Shown: positions 36,331 to 45,650, counted from the stretch's first letter. The stretch: 64,000 nucleotides of DNA from Variovorax sp. OK212 (GCF_900112425.1 NZ_FOLP01000001.1:720082-784081), one strand, 5' to 3'. Notes: generated from the letters alone by a model not told the origin. Program-made: numbers and translations.

Positions 36331-37257
36331 TCAAGGCTTGCCGGCACGCGGCGGCTTCATGTGCTGCCGCGCCATCGCCAGAAAGGCCAGGGCCGCCGGA
36401 CTCAACGGATGCTTGGCCAGCCGCACCGCGACCACGGGGTATTCCAGGATGGGCCGCGTGACGGCCACCGCGCGCAGGTTGGCCGGCATCAGCACCTCGA
36501 CGTAGCGCGGCAGCAGCGCCACGCCCGCGCCCGCCTGGATCAGCCCGAAGGCCGTCGACAGCATCGACACGTGGTGCACCACGCGCGGGTACACATTGGC
36601 CATGCTCGACAGCTGGCGGCTCACGGCGCGCCAGACATTGGCGTCGGGGTTCACATGGATGAAGGGCTGCGACTCCAGGTGCCGCGCATCGACCACCACG
36701 CGCTGCGCCAGCGGATGGTCGTCGCGCACGAACAAGGCCATGCGTTCGGAGAACAGGGGCTCGGTGGCCAGTTCCGAATGCTTCTGGCCGATGTCCGAGC
36801 CGAAGCCCAGGTCGGCCTCCTGCGACAGCACGCGCGAAATCATCTGCTCGGCCGTGCTGTCGAGCAGCGTGGTCGCCAGCGTCGGGTGCTGCTGCGAGAA
36901 ACGCCCGAGCAGCGGCGGCAGCAGGGCACCCGCAGTGAGGTGGCCCACCGCCAGCACCACGCGGCCCTCGCGCAGCTGCGACTGCGAGCGGCAGGCGCCG
37001 ACCGATTCGTCGATGAGACGCAGCGCCCGCACGGCCGTGTCGACCATCATCTGGCCCGCGCCGGTCATGCGGATGCGCCGCCCGCGCACCACCAGCGGCT
37101 GCGCCAGTTCTTCCTCCATGCGCTTGATCAGGTGGCTGATGGCAGGCTGGGTCAGTTGAAGCGCCTCGGCCGCCAGCGTGAAGCTGCCGGTTTCGGCCAC
37201 GGCCGCCAGGGCGCGCAACTGCTGCAGCGAGATCTCTTCCGTGGCGGTGCGTGTCAT
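36331..37257 (-). CDS. LysR family transcriptional regulator next to TTT receptor genes
   Basis: 308 residues from the ATG at 37257; a longer in-frame extension would overlap the divergent promoter. The N-terminal helix-turn-helix reads LQQLRALAAVAETGSFTLAAEALQLTQPAISHLIKRMEEEL, and the C-terminal effector domain is of normal length. It is divergent from the Bug receptor and gamma-glutamyltransferase genes and convergent with tctBA. It probably controls these genes in response to the imported compound. No clear Shine-Dalgarno is visible. Confidence 0.92.
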   Translation of the reverse strand: MTRTATEEISLQQLRALAAVAETGSFTLAAEALQLTQPAISHLIKRMEEELAQPLVVRGRRIRMTGAGQMMVDTAVRALRLIDESVGACRSQSQLREGRVVLAVGHLTAGALLPPLLGRFSQQHPTLATTLLDSTAEQMISRVLSQEADLGFGSDIGQKHSELATEPLFSERMALFVRDDHPLAQRVVVDARHLESQPFIHVNPDANVWRAVSRQLSSMANVYPRVVHHVSMLSTAFGLIQAGAGVALLPRYVEVLMPANLRAVAVTRPILEYPVVAVRLAKHPLSPAALAFLAMARQHMKPPRAGKP

Positions 37258-37267
37258 AAACAGCGTT

Positions 37268-37291
37268 GATAGTTGAATAAGCTGAATTATC
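37268..37291. promoter_or_regulatory. Candidate LysR operator in the divergent gap
   Basis: An AT-rich 24-base imperfect palindrome, GATAGTTGA on the left and TGAATTATC on the right (7 of 9 positions pair). It lies 11 bases upstream of the LysR start and 64 bases before the Bug receptor ATG. Its low GC content against 70% GC surroundings and its position suit a LysR autoregulation/activation site. Confidence 0.5.
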
Positions 37292-37354
37292 TGGTTTGAT
37301 GCGCCGACGCTGAATAGCATCCGTTTTTCCCTCCAGACGCTCAGAATCCTGCAC

Positions 37355-38326
37355 ATGAAAAGAAACCAGTTCCTCCAGGTGCTCGCCGTTGCGCTTGGCA
37401 TGGCAGCGTCGTCCGCCAGCCTGGCCCAGGGCTACCCGAACAAGCCCATCCGCCTGATCGTCCCGTTCCCGGCGGCCGGCGCCACCGACCTCTTCGCCCG
37501 CACGCTGGGCCAGAAGATGGGCGAGAAGCTCGGCACCACGCTGGTGGTCGACAACAAGCCCGGTGCCGGCGGCGCCATCGGCTCCGACCAGGCCGCCAAG
37601 GCCGCGCCCGACGGCTACACGATCCTGCTGGCCACCACCAGCACGCACTCCATCGGCCCGGCCGTCAGCAAGCTGCCCTACGACACGGTGCGCGACTTCA
37701 CGCCCATCGCGCACGTGGGCGACGCGGCCAGCATCATGCTGGTGCCCGTGAACTCGCCCGCCAAGACGGTGCGCGAGTGGATCGACTACGCCAAGAAGAA
37801 CCCCGGCAAGCTCAACTACGCGTCGAGCGGCAACGGCACCATCGTGCAGCTCACGGCCGAGCTGTTCAAGGCGCAGGCCGGCGTGTTCGTCACGCACATT
37901 CCTTACAAGGGCACGGCGCTGGCCATTCCCGACCTGATCAGCGGCAAGGTCGACGTGCTGTTCGATTCGCTGCCCACCGGCATGCCGCACGTGCGCGACG
38001 GCCGCCTGCGCGCGCTGGGCGTCACCTCGCTCAAGCGCAGCCCGCTGGCGCCCGAGCTGCCGCCCATCGCCGACACGCTGCCGGGCTACGAGTCGAACAC
38101 GTGGTTCGGCTTCTACGGTCCGAAGAACCTGCCGGCCGACGTCGTGGCGCGCGTGAACAAGGCCGCGAACGAAGCACTGGCCGATCCCGAGGTGAAGGAA
38201 AAGCTCGCGCGCCTGGGTATCGAGCCCGCGACGCCGGGCACCCCCGACCAGTTCGCGAAGATGGTCGCCGTCGATGCGGCCAAATGGAAAAAGATCGTCG
38301 TCGACCGCAAGATCACCAACGAATGA
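37355..38326 (+). CDS. Bug family periplasmic tripartite tricarboxylate receptor (TctC-like)
   Basis: 323 residues with a Sec signal peptide (to about residue 25, SASLAQ). Bug-family signatures: YPNKPIRLIVPFPAAGATDLFAR, VVDNKPGAGGAIGSDQAAKAAPDGYTILLATTSTH, HIPYKGTALAIPDLISGKVDVLFDSLP. It captures a carboxylate-type ligand in the periplasm for a TctAB permease, plausibly the one encoded at 34233-36252. It is followed after 15 bases by gamma-glutamyltransferase, suggesting the ligand may be a gamma-glutamyl compound or its product. That link is inference. Confidence 0.93.
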   Translation: MKRNQFLQVLAVALGMAASSASLAQGYPNKPIRLIVPFPAAGATDLFARTLGQKMGEKLGTTLVVDNKPGAGGAIGSDQAAKAAPDGYTILLATTSTHSIGPAVSKLPYDTVRDFTPIAHVGDAASIMLVPVNSPAKTVREWIDYAKKNPGKLNYASSGNGTIVQLTAELFKAQAGVFVTHIPYKGTALAIPDLISGKVDVLFDSLPTGMPHVRDGRLRALGVTSLKRSPLAPELPPIADTLPGYESNTWFGFYGPKNLPADVVARVNKAANEALADPEVKEKLARLGIEPATPGTPDQFAKMVAVDAAKWKKIVVDRKITNE

Positions 38327-38341
38327 AGCAGAGCCGCTGAC

Positions 38342-39955
38342 ATGAACTTCGACTTCAACAACCCCTACCTTTCCACGCGCATCCCGATCTTCGCGCGCAA
38401 CGTGGTGTCGACCTCGCACCCGCTGGCCTCGCAGGCCGGCCTGCGCATCCTGCAGCAGGGCGGCAACGCGGTCGACGCGGCCATCGCCACGGCGGCGGTG
38501 ATGACGCTGGTGGAGCCGGTGAGCAACGGCCTGGGCAGCGACGCCTTCTGCATCCTGTGGGACGGCAAGGAACTGCACGGCCTGAACGCCTCGGGCCCGG
38601 CGCCCAAGGCCTGGACGCCCGAGTACTTCAAGGCCAAGTACGGCGTCGACGCCGCCAATCCGCCGATGCGCGGCATCGACTCGGTCACGGTGCCGGGCGC
38701 GGTGCGCGGCTGGGTCGCGATGAGCGAGCGCTTCGGCAAGCTGCCGTTCGCCGACCTGATGGCGCCGGCCATCGACATCGCCGAGCGCGGCTACCTGGTG
38801 CCGCCGGTGGTGCAGGGCAAGTGGGCCGCGGCCACGCCGATCCTGAAGTCGCAGCCCGGCTTCGCGCAGGCCTTCCTGCCGTGGGGCCGCGCGCCAGAGG
38901 TGGGCGACCTGTTCCGCTTCGCGGCCGCCGCGCGCGCGCTGAAGGCCATCGCCCGCACCAAGGGCGAGGCCTACTACAGCGGCGAGATCGCCGAGGCGCT
39001 GGCGAAGTTCTCGGCCGAGCAGGGCGGCGCGCTCACCGTGGCCGACCTCGCGGCCTACCAGCCCGAGTGGGTCAAGCCGATCTCGCGCGACTACCGCGGC
39101 CACACGCTGCACGAGATCCCGCCCAACGGCCAGGGCATTGCCGCGCTGATCGCGCTGGGCATTCTCGAGAAGTTCGACATTGCCTCGCTGCCGGTCGACT
39201 CGGTCGAGTCGCAGCATCTTCAGATCGAGGCGATGAAGCTGGCCTTTGCCGACGTGTACCGCTACGTGTCGGAGCGCAACACCATGGAGGTGACGACCGA
39301 GCAGATGCTCGACGACGCCTACCTGGCCTCGCGCGCGCGCCTCATCGACGTGAAGAAGGCGCAGGACTTCAAGGCCGGCAACCCGGTCAAGGGCGGCACC
39401 ATCTACCTCACGGCCGCGGACGAGAGCGGCATGATGGTGAGCTTCATCCAGAGCAACTACATGGGCTTCGGCTCGGGTTGCGTGGAGCCCGAATTCGGCA
39501 TCAGCCTGCAGAACCGCGGCCACGGCTTCAGCCTGAAGGCCGAGAGCCCGAACGTGGTGGCACCGGGCAAGCGCCCGTTCCACACCATCATCCCGGCCTT
39601 CCTCACCAAGGACGGCCAGCCGGTGATGAGCTTCGGCGTGATGGGCGGCAACATGCAGCCGCAGGGCCACATGCAGACGCTGGTGCGCATGCTCGACTAC
39701 AAGCAGAACCCGCAGGCCGCCTGCGACGCGCCGCGCTGGCGCTTCAACACGGGCCTGGAGATCAACGTCGAGGCCGCGATGAACGCGAACACGCTGCAGG
39801 GCCTGCGCGAGCTGGGTCATCACCTGGAGGTGATCAACGACTCGTACCAGGACTTCGGCGCCGGCCAGTTCATCTGGCGCGCGGGCGAGCCTTCGGTCGA
39901 AGGCTACGTGGCCGCCAGCGACCCGCGCCGCGACGGCGTGGCGGCGGGTTACTGA
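38342..39955 (+). CDS. Gamma-glutamyltransferase family protein (Ntn hydrolase)
   Basis: 537 residues. Signatures: VVSTSHPLASQAGLRILQQGGNAVDAAIATAAVMTLVEPVSNGLGSDAF, PPNGQGIAALIALGIL, and the self-processing region KGGTIYLTAADESGMMVSFIQSNYMGFGSG. Its Thr, in GGT, is the expected nucleophile exposed after autocleavage. FGVMGGNMQPQGHMQ is the Gly-rich loop. No signal peptide is seen, so it is probably cytoplasmic, like YwrD/acylase-type GGTs. Reactions in the family: hydrolysis or transfer of gamma-glutamyl or glutaryl groups. Co-transcribed with the Bug receptor. Confidence 0.9.
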   Translation: MNFDFNNPYLSTRIPIFARNVVSTSHPLASQAGLRILQQGGNAVDAAIATAAVMTLVEPVSNGLGSDAFCILWDGKELHGLNASGPAPKAWTPEYFKAKYGVDAANPPMRGIDSVTVPGAVRGWVAMSERFGKLPFADLMAPAIDIAERGYLVPPVVQGKWAAATPILKSQPGFAQAFLPWGRAPEVGDLFRFAAAARALKAIARTKGEAYYSGEIAEALAKFSAEQGGALTVADLAAYQPEWVKPISRDYRGHTLHEIPPNGQGIAALIALGILEKFDIASLPVDSVESQHLQIEAMKLAFADVYRYVSERNTMEVTTEQMLDDAYLASRARLIDVKKAQDFKAGNPVKGGTIYLTAADESGMMVSFIQSNYMGFGSGCVEPEFGISLQNRGHGFSLKAESPNVVAPGKRPFHTIIPAFLTKDGQPVMSFGVMGGNMQPQGHMQTLVRMLDYKQNPQAACDAPRWRFNTGLEINVEAAMNANTLQGLRELGHHLEVINDSYQDFGAGQFIWRAGEPSVEGYVAASDPRRDGVAAGY

Positions 39956-39998
39956 GCGCGGGGCAGCAAGGCTCCGGGCTTGCCGCGATGATCGGGGG

Positions 39999-40946
39999 AT
40001 GAACAAGACAGCCGCAACGGCCGGCATTTCCCCCGCACAGACGCACAAGAAGGGCTACGCGTCGGGCCTGGTCCTTGCCTCGCTGGGCGCCATCGCGTTC
40101 AGCGGCAAGGCCATCATCGTCAAGCTGGCGTACCGCCATGGCGTGGACGCCATCACGCTCATCATGCTGCGCATGCTGTTCGCGCTGCCGCTGTTCGCGC
40201 TCATGGCGTGGTGGGCGGGGCGCGGCAAGCCGGCGCTCAGCGGGCGCGACTGGATAGGCGTGATCGGCCTGGGCTTCTCGGGCTACTACCTCGCAAGCTT
40301 CCTCGACTTTGCCGGGCTCGCGTACATCTCGGCCAGCTTCGAGCGGCTGATTCTTTACCTCAATCCGACGCTGGTGCTGTTCTTCGGCTGGCTGCTGTAC
40401 CGGCGCCACCCGACGCGCCCGCAGGTGCTGGGCATGGTCGTGAGCTACGCCGGCGTGCTGCTGGTGTTCGGCCACGAACTGTGGACGGGCGGTGGCGGCA
40501 AGGGCGGTGGCGCGGCGGCCTGGGGCGCGTTCCTGGTGTTCCTGAGCGCGGTGAGCTACGCCGGCTACCTCATCTACAGCGGCGAGTTCGTCAAGCGCCT
40601 GGGCTCGCTGCGCCTGGTGGGGCTGGCCACCACCGTGGCCTGCCTGCTGTGCATCCTGCAGTTCGTGCTGACGCGGCCGATGGGCGTGGCCTTCGAGGTC
40701 GCGCCCGAGGTGATCTGGCTGTCGGTGCTCAACGCCACGCTGTGCACGGCGGTGCCTGTCCTCATGGTGATGATGGCCATCGAGCGCATCGGCCCGGCGG
40801 TGGCCGCGCAAACCGGCATGATCGGGCCGCTGTCGACCATCCTCATGGGGGTGGTCATACTCGGCGAGCCGTTCACCGCGTGGATCGCGGCCGGCACGGT
40901 GCTCGTCATCGCGGGCATCTTCGTTTTCACGCGCAAGGGGCGCTGA
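39999..40946 (+). CDS. EamA/DMT family transporter
   Basis: 315 residues with about ten hydrophobic helices in two EamA repeats. The first spans SGLVLASLGAIAFSGKAIIVKLAYRHGVDAITLIMLRMLFALPLFALM; the second ends GPAVAAQTGMIGPLSTILMGVVILGEPFTAWIAAGTVLVIAGIFVF. DMT proteins usually export amino acids or metabolites. Substrate unknown. It starts 43 bases after the GGT stop and may be co-transcribed with it. Confidence 0.9.
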   Translation: MNKTAATAGISPAQTHKKGYASGLVLASLGAIAFSGKAIIVKLAYRHGVDAITLIMLRMLFALPLFALMAWWAGRGKPALSGRDWIGVIGLGFSGYYLASFLDFAGLAYISASFERLILYLNPTLVLFFGWLLYRRHPTRPQVLGMVVSYAGVLLVFGHELWTGGGGKGGGAAAWGAFLVFLSAVSYAGYLIYSGEFVKRLGSLRLVGLATTVACLLCILQFVLTRPMGVAFEVAPEVIWLSVLNATLCTAVPVLMVMMAIERIGPAVAAQTGMIGPLSTILMGVVILGEPFTAWIAAGTVLVIAGIFVFTRKGR

Positions 40947-40986
40947 GGGCCCTTGCAGGACCTACAAGACCGACTGGAGAAACAAC

Positions 40987-41787
40987 ATGGATCTGGGTAT
41001 CGCAGGCAAGACCGCGCTGGTGTGCGGCGCAAGCAAGGGGCTGGGCTACGGCTGCGCCGAGGCGCTGGTGCGCGAGGGCGTGAACGTGGTGATCGTGGCG
41101 CGCGGCGCCGAGGTGCTGGAGGCGGCTGCGAAGACGCTGGTCGGCGCCGCGGGCACGTCGGGCACGTCGGGCGCGTTCGTGAAGCACGTGGCGGCCGACA
41201 TCACCACCGAAGCCGGCCGCGCCGCCGTGTTCGCGCTGGGCCATGACTTCGACATCGTCGTCACCAACGCCGGCGGCCCGCCGCCCGGCGACTTCCGCAA
41301 CTGGGACCGCGAGGCGTGGATCAAGGCGGTCGACGCCAACATGCTCACGCCCATCGAGCTGATCAAGGCCACGGTCGACGGCATGGCCCGGCGCGGCTTC
41401 GGCCGCATCGTGAACATCACGTCGAGCTCGGTGAAGTCGCCCATCGACATCCTGGGCCTGTCCAACGGCGCGCGCAGCGGCCTCACGGGCTTCGTGGCCG
41501 GTGTGGCACGCACGGCGGTGGCGGCGCAGGGCGTGACCATCAACAACCTGCTGCCGGGCTCGTTCGACACCGACCGCCTGAAGGGCACGATGGCCGGCGC
41601 GGCGCAGAAGTCGGGCCAGGACTTCGACACCGTGTGGGAAGCCCGCAAGAAGAACATTCCGGCCAGGCGCTTCGGCACGCCGGCGGAGTTCGGCGCCATC
41701 TGCGCGTTCCTGTGCAGCATGCAGGCCGGCTACATGACCGGCCAGAACGTGCTGGCCGACGGCGGAGCCTACCCGGGCACCTACTGA
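40987..41787 (+). CDS. SDR family oxidoreductase with substituted catalytic YxxxK
   Basis: 266 residues. The Rossmann motif ALVCGASKGLGYGCAEALVREGVNVVIVAR and NAGGPPPG are SDR hallmarks, and INNLLPGSFDTDRL and NVLADGGAYPGTY close the fold. The expected active-site YxxxK is replaced by LSNGARSGLTG, which puts Ser and Arg in the Tyr and Lys positions. This subgroup is common in bacteria but its reaction is not established. GGAGAA-type purines about 5 bases before the ATG give a reasonable ribosome binding site. Confidence 0.88.
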   Translation: MDLGIAGKTALVCGASKGLGYGCAEALVREGVNVVIVARGAEVLEAAAKTLVGAAGTSGTSGAFVKHVAADITTEAGRAAVFALGHDFDIVVTNAGGPPPGDFRNWDREAWIKAVDANMLTPIELIKATVDGMARRGFGRIVNITSSSVKSPIDILGLSNGARSGLTGFVAGVARTAVAAQGVTINNLLPGSFDTDRLKGTMAGAAQKSGQDFDTVWEARKKNIPARRFGTPAEFGAICAFLCSMQAGYMTGQNVLADGGAYPGTY

Positions 41788-41818
41788 GCGGGTTCACGAA
41801 AGCGACGGGAGGCGCATC

Positions 41819-43585
41819 GTGAACAGGGAATCCTTCAGAAAAATAACACTGGTCTCGGTCACCGGGCTGCCCGACGCGGGCGGCGCGGCGATGGCCCTGC
41901 AGCACAGCCAGGCGCAGATGCCCGGCGCGCGTGCGCTGCTGTGCAGCCCGCGCGCGCCCGCCAACCTGGCGCCCGGCATCGCGCACCTGCCGATCGCGCC
42001 GCTGAACTACCACGAGTACGGCTGGTTCATGATGTTCGCGCTGTGGCGCGTGGTGCAGACCGAGTTCGCGCTGGTCGTGCAGGAAGACGGCTGGGTCGTC
42101 AACGCGGACAACTGGAACGACGAGTTCCTCGGCTGCGACTACATCGGCGCGCCCATCCACCTCGCGCGCATCGACGCGCCGCAGGGCACCTACTGGCGCA
42201 ACCGCTTCGCGTGGGCCGACGAGCTGCACAGGGCGGAGCACCGCGTCACACCGGTCCAGAACGGCGGCTTCAGCCTGCGCAGCCGGCGCTTCATGCGCGC
42301 GCTGGTCGACCATCCGCACATCCGCGTGGAGATTCCGCCGCCCGATGCGGTGGAGGCGCGCGACGGCGAGCCGCTGAAGATGCACTGGCAGCACAACGCG
42401 CTGCTCGAAGACGTGCAGCTCAGCGGCGTGCTGCGGCCCGCGCTGGAGGCCGTGGGCATGCGCTTCGCGCCGCTGGAGCTGGCGCGCAGCTTCGCCATCG
42501 AGCATGCGGGGCCGCAACTGCACCACGGCTACAACGCCATGCTGCTGTTCGGCCACCACGCCAGGGTGCGGCAGCTCGCGAGCCTGGCGCCGCTCACGCT
42601 GCGTTCGCTCGTTCCGCTGTCGCAGCTCGACAGCTGGTACGGCGAGCGCGACATCCTGCAGATGTTCGAGCGCAACGGCTACCGGATCGAGTTCGCGCCG
42701 GAACCCGAAGCGCCCGCCACGCTCGCGACGGCGCAGCGCAAGGTGTACGACTGCATCACCTACAACGGCGAGGCCGACATCCTCGCGGCGCGGCTGCACG
42801 AGCTGTCCGGCGTGGTCGACTGCTTCGTGATCGTCGAGGCCGACCGCACCTTCAGCGGCGAGCCGAAGGCGCTGCGCTTCGACGCCGCCGACCCGCGCAT
42901 CGCGGCGTTCCTGCCGCGCATCCGCTACATCGCCGTGCACGACATGCCGGCGCTCGACGAGGCGGCCGATGCCGCGCCCGTGGCGGGCGACTGGCACTCC
43001 GACACGCCGAAATCGGGTTTCTGGATCCGCGAGAAATTCCAGCGCAACCAGGTCATGCGCGGCCTGCACGACGCCGCGCCGCACGACCTGGTGATGGTCT
43101 CGGACGCCGACGAGATCCCGCGCGCCGACGTGGTTCGCGCCATGCGCGACGACCGCCGCCACGAGGTCTACGGCCTGTGCCTGGCCTTCTACTATTTCTA
43201 TGCGAACTACCGCAACGTCGAGGGGCCCGAGGCCTCCTCGGTGTGGACGGTGGCCGCCACGCGCGCGCAGTTCGACGGCCTCACGCCCGACCAGTTGCGC
43301 ATGCGCGTGCGCAGCGGCGCGCAGCCCGGGCTGATCCTGGCCGACGCCGGCTGGCATTTCTCGTACCTGGCGATGGACGAGGCCGCGGTGCGCGCCAAGA
43401 TCCGCGGCTTCGCGCACCAGGAATACAACGCCGCCGCGTTCCTCGACGCCATCGACATCCCCGCGCTGCTGGCCTCGGGCCGCGACCTGTACGACCGGCC
43501 GGGCTATGTGTGGCGCGTGGTGGACAAGGCCGAGGCCCCGCAATGGCTGGCGGACCAGCCGGCGCTGTCGCACCTGTTCGCGTGA
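41819..43585 (+). CDS. Two-domain glycosyltransferase: DUF5672-like N-terminus and GT17 C-terminus
   Basis: 588 residues from a GTG with GGGAGG six bases upstream. The N-terminal 215 residues (LNYHEYGWFMMFALWRVVQTEFALVVQEDGWVVNADNWNDEFLGCDYIGAPIH...VQNGGFSLRSRRFM) match DUF5672, a putative glycosyltransferase domain. Residues from about 300 (VYDCITYNGEADILAARLHELSGVVDCFVIVEADRTFSGEPKALRF...VSDADEIPRADVV...LAFYYFYANYR) match GT17, the beta-1,4-GlcNAc transferase family. VSDADEIP is the metal-binding DxD-like motif. Such a fusion could add two sugars to an envelope glycan. Acceptor unknown. Confidence 0.82.
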   Translation: MNRESFRKITLVSVTGLPDAGGAAMALQHSQAQMPGARALLCSPRAPANLAPGIAHLPIAPLNYHEYGWFMMFALWRVVQTEFALVVQEDGWVVNADNWNDEFLGCDYIGAPIHLARIDAPQGTYWRNRFAWADELHRAEHRVTPVQNGGFSLRSRRFMRALVDHPHIRVEIPPPDAVEARDGEPLKMHWQHNALLEDVQLSGVLRPALEAVGMRFAPLELARSFAIEHAGPQLHHGYNAMLLFGHHARVRQLASLAPLTLRSLVPLSQLDSWYGERDILQMFERNGYRIEFAPEPEAPATLATAQRKVYDCITYNGEADILAARLHELSGVVDCFVIVEADRTFSGEPKALRFDAADPRIAAFLPRIRYIAVHDMPALDEAADAAPVAGDWHSDTPKSGFWIREKFQRNQVMRGLHDAAPHDLVMVSDADEIPRADVVRAMRDDRRHEVYGLCLAFYYFYANYRNVEGPEASSVWTVAATRAQFDGLTPDQLRMRVRSGAQPGLILADAGWHFSYLAMDEAAVRAKIRGFAHQEYNAAAFLDAIDIPALLASGRDLYDRPGYVWRVVDKAEAPQWLADQPALSHLFA

Positions 43586-43643
43586 CGCGCCGTGGTCAGC
43601 GCCACCAGCGCCATCCCCGCGGTCGGTGCCGTCCGCGTCGCGG

Positions 43644-44561
43644 CTAGCGCCGCGACGCCACCACGATCCCGCCCACGATCAGCAGGAACGCCGCGCCGTG
43701 GTACCAGTGCGGCGGCTCGCGCAGGAAGGCGGCCGAGAGCACGGCGGCGAACAGCGGCGTGAGGTTCATGAAGACGCTGGCCGCCTGCGGCCCCGCGCGC
43801 TGCACGCCGGTGCCCCAGCAGCGGTAGGCCACCACCGCGGGGCCGATGCCGATGAACAGCATGGCGGCCACCAGCGGCCAGCCCAGGTCGATGTGCGCGT
43901 CGGTCAGCGTCCATTCGCCCGCCGCCAGCGCGCCCGACCATGCGAGGCCGAACACCAGCTGCGCCATCAGGAACGCGGCCCAGTCCTGGCGCACCGCCTT
44001 CGGCTCGTGCGTGCGCGCGAGCAGCCAGCTGTAGAAGGCCCAGGCGATGGTGCCCAGGATCATGTACAGGTCGCCCGGCACCAGCCGCAGCCCGAGCAGC
44101 TGCTGCCATTCGCCGCGGCTCAGCACCAGCAGCACGCCCGCCATCGACAGCAGCGCGCCGCCGATCTCGCGCGCGTTCACGCGGGCGCCGAAGAGCAGCG
44201 TGCCCACCGCCAGCATCCACAGCGGCAGGCTCGAGCCCACCAGCGTGGTGTTGATCGGCGTGGAGGTCTGCAGCGCCAGGTACTGGAAGGCGTTGTACAG
44301 GCCGATGCCCAGCAGGCCGAGCAGCGCGTAGCGCTTCCAGTGCGTCCACAGCGGGCTGCCGCGGCGCAACACCGGCGCGGCCAGCGGCAGCAGCAGTGCG
44401 AAGGCGATGACCCAGCGCACGAAGTTCAGCGTGATCGGCGACACCAGGTCGCGCACCAGGCGGCCGACCACCGCGTTGCTGGCCCAGAGCAGGGGCGGGA
44501 TGAGCAGGAGAGCGACGGTCAGGGGCGTGAGGCGGGCGGGGTGCTGGGGCAGGGTCGACAT
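43644..44561 (-). CDS. EamA/DMT family transporter (second copy type)
   Basis: 305 residues from the ATG at 44561. Ten predicted helices in two EamA repeats, the first starting LTVALLLIPPLLWASNAVVGRLVRDLVSPITLNFVRWVIAFALLLPL, the second ending FMNLTPLFAAVLSAAFLREPPHWYHGAAFLLIVGGIVVASRR. The sequence differs clearly from the other DMT protein at 39999. Probably a metabolite exporter. Divergent from the quinone oxidoreductase gene. Confidence 0.9.
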   Translation of the reverse strand: MSTLPQHPARLTPLTVALLLIPPLLWASNAVVGRLVRDLVSPITLNFVRWVIAFALLLPLAAPVLRRGSPLWTHWKRYALLGLLGIGLYNAFQYLALQTSTPINTTLVGSSLPLWMLAVGTLLFGARVNAREIGGALLSMAGVLLVLSRGEWQQLLGLRLVPGDLYMILGTIAWAFYSWLLARTHEPKAVRQDWAAFLMAQLVFGLAWSGALAAGEWTLTDAHIDLGWPLVAAMLFIGIGPAVVAYRCWGTGVQRAGPQAASVFMNLTPLFAAVLSAAFLREPPHWYHGAAFLLIVGGIVVASRR

Positions 44562-44663
44562 GGCCGCCGACTCTACCGGGCAATGATGTCCCGCGCCGCC
44601 ACGGGACACCCGGACGTGGCAGGATGCGCCTCATCTTTTTTCCTGTGCGTGGAGACTGCAAAG

Positions 44664-45650
44664 ATGATCAGCAAAGCCGTCCGTATCGACCGCCATGGCG
44701 GTCCCGAAGAACTGAAGATCGTCGAGGTGGAGGTCGGCGAGCCCGGCCCCGGCGAGATCCGCATCCGCCACAAGGCCGTGGGCCTGAACTTCATCGACAC
44801 CTACCAGCGCAGCGGGCTCTATCCGTTCGCGATGCCGTTGCAGCTCGGCATGGAGGCCTCGGGCGTGGTCGAGGCGGTGGGCGAAGGCGTGACGCACCTG
44901 AAGGCCGGTGACCGCGCCGCCTACGCCAGCCCGCCGCCCGGCGCCTACTGCGAGCTGCGCGTGATGCCCGCCAAGTGCGTGTGCAGGCTGCCCGACGACA
45001 TCTCCTTCGAGACCGGCGCGGCCATGATGCTCAAGGGCCTCACCACGCAGTACCTGCTGAAGAAGACGCTGCCGGCCGAAGGCCTGCAGGCCGGCGACTT
45101 CATCCTGTTCCACGCGGCCGCGGGCGGCGTGGGCCTCATCGCCTGCCAGTGGGCCAAGGCGCTGGGCCTGCAGCTGATCGGCACCGCCGGCAGCGACGCC
45201 AAGTGCAAGCTCGCGCTGGCGCACGGCGCGGCGCACGCCATCAACTACAGCACCGAGAGCTTCGCGGCGCGCGTGAAGGAGATCACCGGCGGCAAGGGCG
45301 TGAAGGTGGTGTACGACTCGGTGGGCAAGGACACCTATGAAGGCTCGATCGACTGCCTGCGGCCCTTCGGCCTGCTGGCGGTGTTCGGCAACGGCTCGGG
45401 CCCGGTGCCGCCGATCAACCTCGGCACGCTGGCGTCCAAGGGGTCGCTGTATGTGACGCGGCCCACGCTGTTCACCCACATGTCCACGCGCGAGAGCACG
45501 CAGGCCATGGCCGACGACCTGTTCGCGGTGGTGCAAAGCGGCGCGGTGAAGATCCCGATCGAGCAGCGCTATGCGCTGGCCGACGTGCAGCAGGCGCACC
45601 GCGACCTGGAAGCGCGCAAGACCACGGGTTGCACGATCCTCACGTTGTGA
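44664..45650 (+). CDS. NAD(P)H:quinone oxidoreductase, zinc-free MDR family
   Basis: 328 residues from the ATG at 44664. GLNFIDTYQRSGLYPFAMPLQLGMEASGVVEAVGEGV and VLFHAAAGGVGLIACQWAKALGLQLIGTAGSDAKCKLALAHGAAHAINYS are the QorA-type signatures (NADPH-binding AAAGGVG), and no zinc-binding cysteines are present. Reduces quinones with NADPH, protecting against semiquinone stress. The long in-frame sequence upstream of 44664 is the shadow of the DMT gene. GGAG at 44651 is a plausible ribosome binding site. Confidence 0.9.
   Translation: MISKAVRIDRHGGPEELKIVEVEVGEPGPGEIRIRHKAVGLNFIDTYQRSGLYPFAMPLQLGMEASGVVEAVGEGVTHLKAGDRAAYASPPPGAYCELRVMPAKCVCRLPDDISFETGAAMMLKGLTTQYLLKKTLPAEGLQAGDFILFHAAAGGVGLIACQWAKALGLQLIGTAGSDAKCKLALAHGAAHAINYSTESFAARVKEITGGKGVKVVYDSVGKDTYEGSIDCLRPFGLLAVFGNGSGPVPPINLGTLASKGSLYVTRPTLFTHMSTRESTQAMADDLFAVVQSGAVKIPIEQRYALADVQQAHRDLEARKTTGCTILTL

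Noticed and set aside
36194..40048. A 1284-residue minus-strand open frame under the LysR, Bug and GGT genes
   Set aside because: Overlaps three well-supported genes and shows only shadow composition.
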